NCBI GenBank assembly: GCA_019241095.1
Contig: JAFAXJ010000370.1
Location: 1-6,465 of the forward strand
Direction of reading: 5' to 3'
DNA length: 6,465 nt
From: Verrucomicrobiota bacterium
GTDB lineage: Bacteria > Verrucomicrobiota > Verrucomicrobiia > Chthoniobacterales > JAFAMB01
Both the position numbers and the translations under genes were made by a program. Under the pieces are notes generated by a model. That model saw only the letters and a list, made by a program, of their open reading frames with translations, made no database searches and was not told the DNA's origin. Each line of letters opens with the position of its first letter. Within the stretch, counting starts at the first letter, position 1. Positions 5,184 through 6,465 of the stretch are shown here, one piece after another.

Positions 5184-6107
5184 ATGAGTTTCTCACAGGA
5201 GCCTAATCCGTTCGGTAACTTCATTCCGAATACCAGTCGTTGGAATGCATACAATGCTCTAGCCCTTGCTCGGGCGTCCGATCTTGCCTATCAGGATCCG
5301 AATGCTCCACTTTTTGGCGAGGCAGCAAAGAGTTGGGGATTTCCACAGTTCAAGGTCTTACCCGTTGTGGACGATATTCGGGCAGTCGTCATGCGAAGCC
5401 AACAGGAAATAATTGTTGCGTTTCGCGGTACAGTCGTTCCGAAAAATCAGAGCACAGATTGGCCAGATCTGAGTAACTGGATGACCGACTTCGAAGCATT
5501 GCAAACTCCTTTTACGACCTATTTCGGGGGACCCGAGGTGGGGCAAGTGCACAAAGGATTTATTGAGGCATTATTCGGTGTTTGGCCATCTTTACTCGAC
5601 GCGGTCAAACAATTCCAAGATAGCGGTCAGACCCTTTGGGTCACTGGCCACAGCTTAGGTGGCGCGCTTGCGGTGCTTGCCACAGCAGCCTTCACTTTCG
5701 CCAATCGTATGCCTGTGAATGGCCTTTATACTTACGGCCAACCTCGAGTTGGCTGCTTAACCTTTTGCACCATGTGCGACTCGCATTTCGGAGACCAGCA
5801 TTTCCGCTTCGTTAACGACAAAGACATTGTCACAAGGGTGCCGCCGCGCATTTTCGTTCACTTCCCTGAACCGGAATTTTATGGTCATTCAGGGAAGGTT
5901 CTGTTCTTTGATAATAAGCATGTTCTACACACAGACGAGCACTGGTGGAATGCGTTTTTAATTAATGTTTCCGTCGGGACGCAAGCGCTTCCCACAATGT
6001 TCAATGCTCCGATAGCTGATCACAATCTGGAGAATGGATACATAGCGAACATCAGTACGTACATCAGCAATGTCGCTGCCGGTACCACGAAACCGGTTGA
6101 ATGGTGA
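5184..6107 (+). CDS. Class 3 lipase (alpha/beta-hydrolase, Lipase_3 family)
   Basis: Counted from ATG 5184 (307 residues), the Lipase_3 core is complete: FRGT at 81-84 (oxyanion region), the nucleophile elbow GHSLGG at 155-160 with Ser157, YTYGQPRVG at 182-190, NDKDIVTRVPP at 211-221 with Asp214 as likely catalytic acid, and DH at 279-280 with His280 as likely catalytic base. Members hydrolyse ester bonds of acylglycerols or related lipids. No N-terminal hydrophobic signal or lipobox is visible, so the enzyme is either cytoplasmic or exported by a non-Sec route. Three close cysteines (C191, C195, C198) follow the QPRVG strand, where I do not expect a conserved cluster. The start is uncertain: the frame is open from GTG 5148 (319 residues), and AAGGAG at 5155-5160 lies 23 nt before ATG 5184, too far to be ideal. 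It appears monocistronic, separate from the cytochrome operon. Confidence 0.88.
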   Translation: MSFSQEPNPFGNFIPNTSRWNAYNALALARASDLAYQDPNAPLFGEAAKSWGFPQFKVLPVVDDIRAVVMRSQQEIIVAFRGTVVPKNQSTDWPDLSNWMTDFEALQTPFTTYFGGPEVGQVHKGFIEALFGVWPSLLDAVKQFQDSGQTLWVTGHSLGGALAVLATAAFTFANRMPVNGLYTYGQPRVGCLTFCTMCDSHFGDQHFRFVNDKDIVTRVPPRIFVHFPEPEFYGHSGKVLFFDNKHVLHTDEHWWNAFLINVSVGTQALPTMFNAPIADHNLENGYIANISTYISNVAAGTTKPVEW

Positions 6108-6465
6108 ACCATGGAGGAAGTGTTTTTCCGTTTCGACATTTCAGAATTACTGATTCTCTAGTGTCTCCGTTCGGCCGTCCGGGTGCGTTCACGTCGCGCT
6201 CGACTCCGCGAGTGCAGCAAACAAGTTGAGAATCAACCGGCCGTGGTCGTGCAGAGGGGATCCTTAAGGCTTTTCAAGCCGGGCTTGTGTGCTGTCAGAG
6301 TCGTTAATAATCCCGATCAGGTGCGAGAGCGAATGTCCCAACCAATTCAATTTCAAGATCATCAGACATGGCCCGGCCGGACATTTTGCAGAAGCCCTGA
6401 AGCATGGCCGGTGGGCTCGGGCGCCGCTGCTGACCTCCGAGCAGACTTCTGCGCACCCGCTTGTT
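6108..6465. other. 3' flank of the lipase: small stem-loops, no supported gene
   Basis: These 358 bp contain several short hairpins: AGAAT/ATTCT (6143-6157), GCGCTCG/CGAGTGC with one G-U pair (6196-6215), GTTGA/TCAAC (6225-6237) and GGCTT/AAGCC (6268-6280). None is followed by a clear T-run. Open frames reach the right edge on both strands: plus from ATG 6333, and minus frames ending at 6304 and 6264. None shows recognisable protein character, so a truncated gene at the edge is possible but unsupported. A 16-codon frame, ATG 6111 to TAG 6161, begins right after the lipase stop and is probably chance. Confidence 0.35.

Noticed and set aside
6111..6161. 16-codon frame directly after the lipase stop
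   Set aside because: Too short, with no dedicated ribosome site and no recognised small-protein family. Likely chance.
6333..6465. Plus-strand open frame running off the right edge, and competing minus-strand open frames in the same segment
   Set aside because: Three frames are open at once in a short GC-rich edge. None has family-like sequence or a good ribosome site, so no coding call is justified.
1..6465. CRISPR array, tRNA, rRNA, insertion sequence or phage genes
   Set aside because: I saw no regularly spaced direct repeats, no cloverleaf with conserved T-loop, no transposase or integrase motif, and no paired terminal inverted repeats flanking a gene.

Overview
This window looks like a chromosomal stretch from a soil-type Gram-negative bacterium. 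It is of moderate GC, with two Tat-exported proteins, a membrane-anchored c-type cytochrome, a periplasmic-type sugar-binding protein and long, loosely packed intergenic gaps. An acidobacterial or similar free-living lineage is my best guess, from gene style only. Nothing in the window fixes the phylum. I see no rRNA, tRNA, CRISPR array or intact mobile element.

Left part (1-2503). The 3' end of a plus-strand solute-binding protein gene is followed by a convincing intrinsic terminator. Facing it on the minus strand is a second, complete Tat-secreted sugar-type solute-binding protein. Its 5' end carries overlapping palindromes of the LacI/GalR operator type, and its start codon is ambiguous. 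Upstream of that, also on the minus strand, is a RimJ/RimL-like GNAT acetyltransferase with a clear ribosome binding site. No ABC permease or ATPase gene is present, so the binding proteins' transport partners must lie outside the window.

Middle (2504-3146). About 640 bp without a convincing gene separate the minus-strand GNAT gene from the plus-strand cluster. The region holds several exact inverted repeats, including a 14-bp and a 19-bp palindrome, which may be operators or RNA stem-loops.

Right-middle (3147-4916). Three tightly packed plus-strand genes form an apparent operon: a Tat-exported calcineurin-like metallophosphoesterase, a four-helix DUF2231 membrane protein, and a membrane-anchored monohaem cytochrome c. 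They are separated by 13 nt and by a 1-nt TGATG overlap. All three products should act at or outside the cytoplasmic membrane. The arrangement suggests a periplasmic redox-linked module with an unknown substrate, and it is the most interesting part of the window.

Right end (4917-6465). A class-3 alpha/beta-hydrolase lipase follows, with a complete catalytic triad and no visible signal peptide. A sequence resembling an ECF-sigma promoter precedes it. The last ~358 bp hold a run of small stem-loops and short open frames on both strands that reach the window edge, but no gene I can support.
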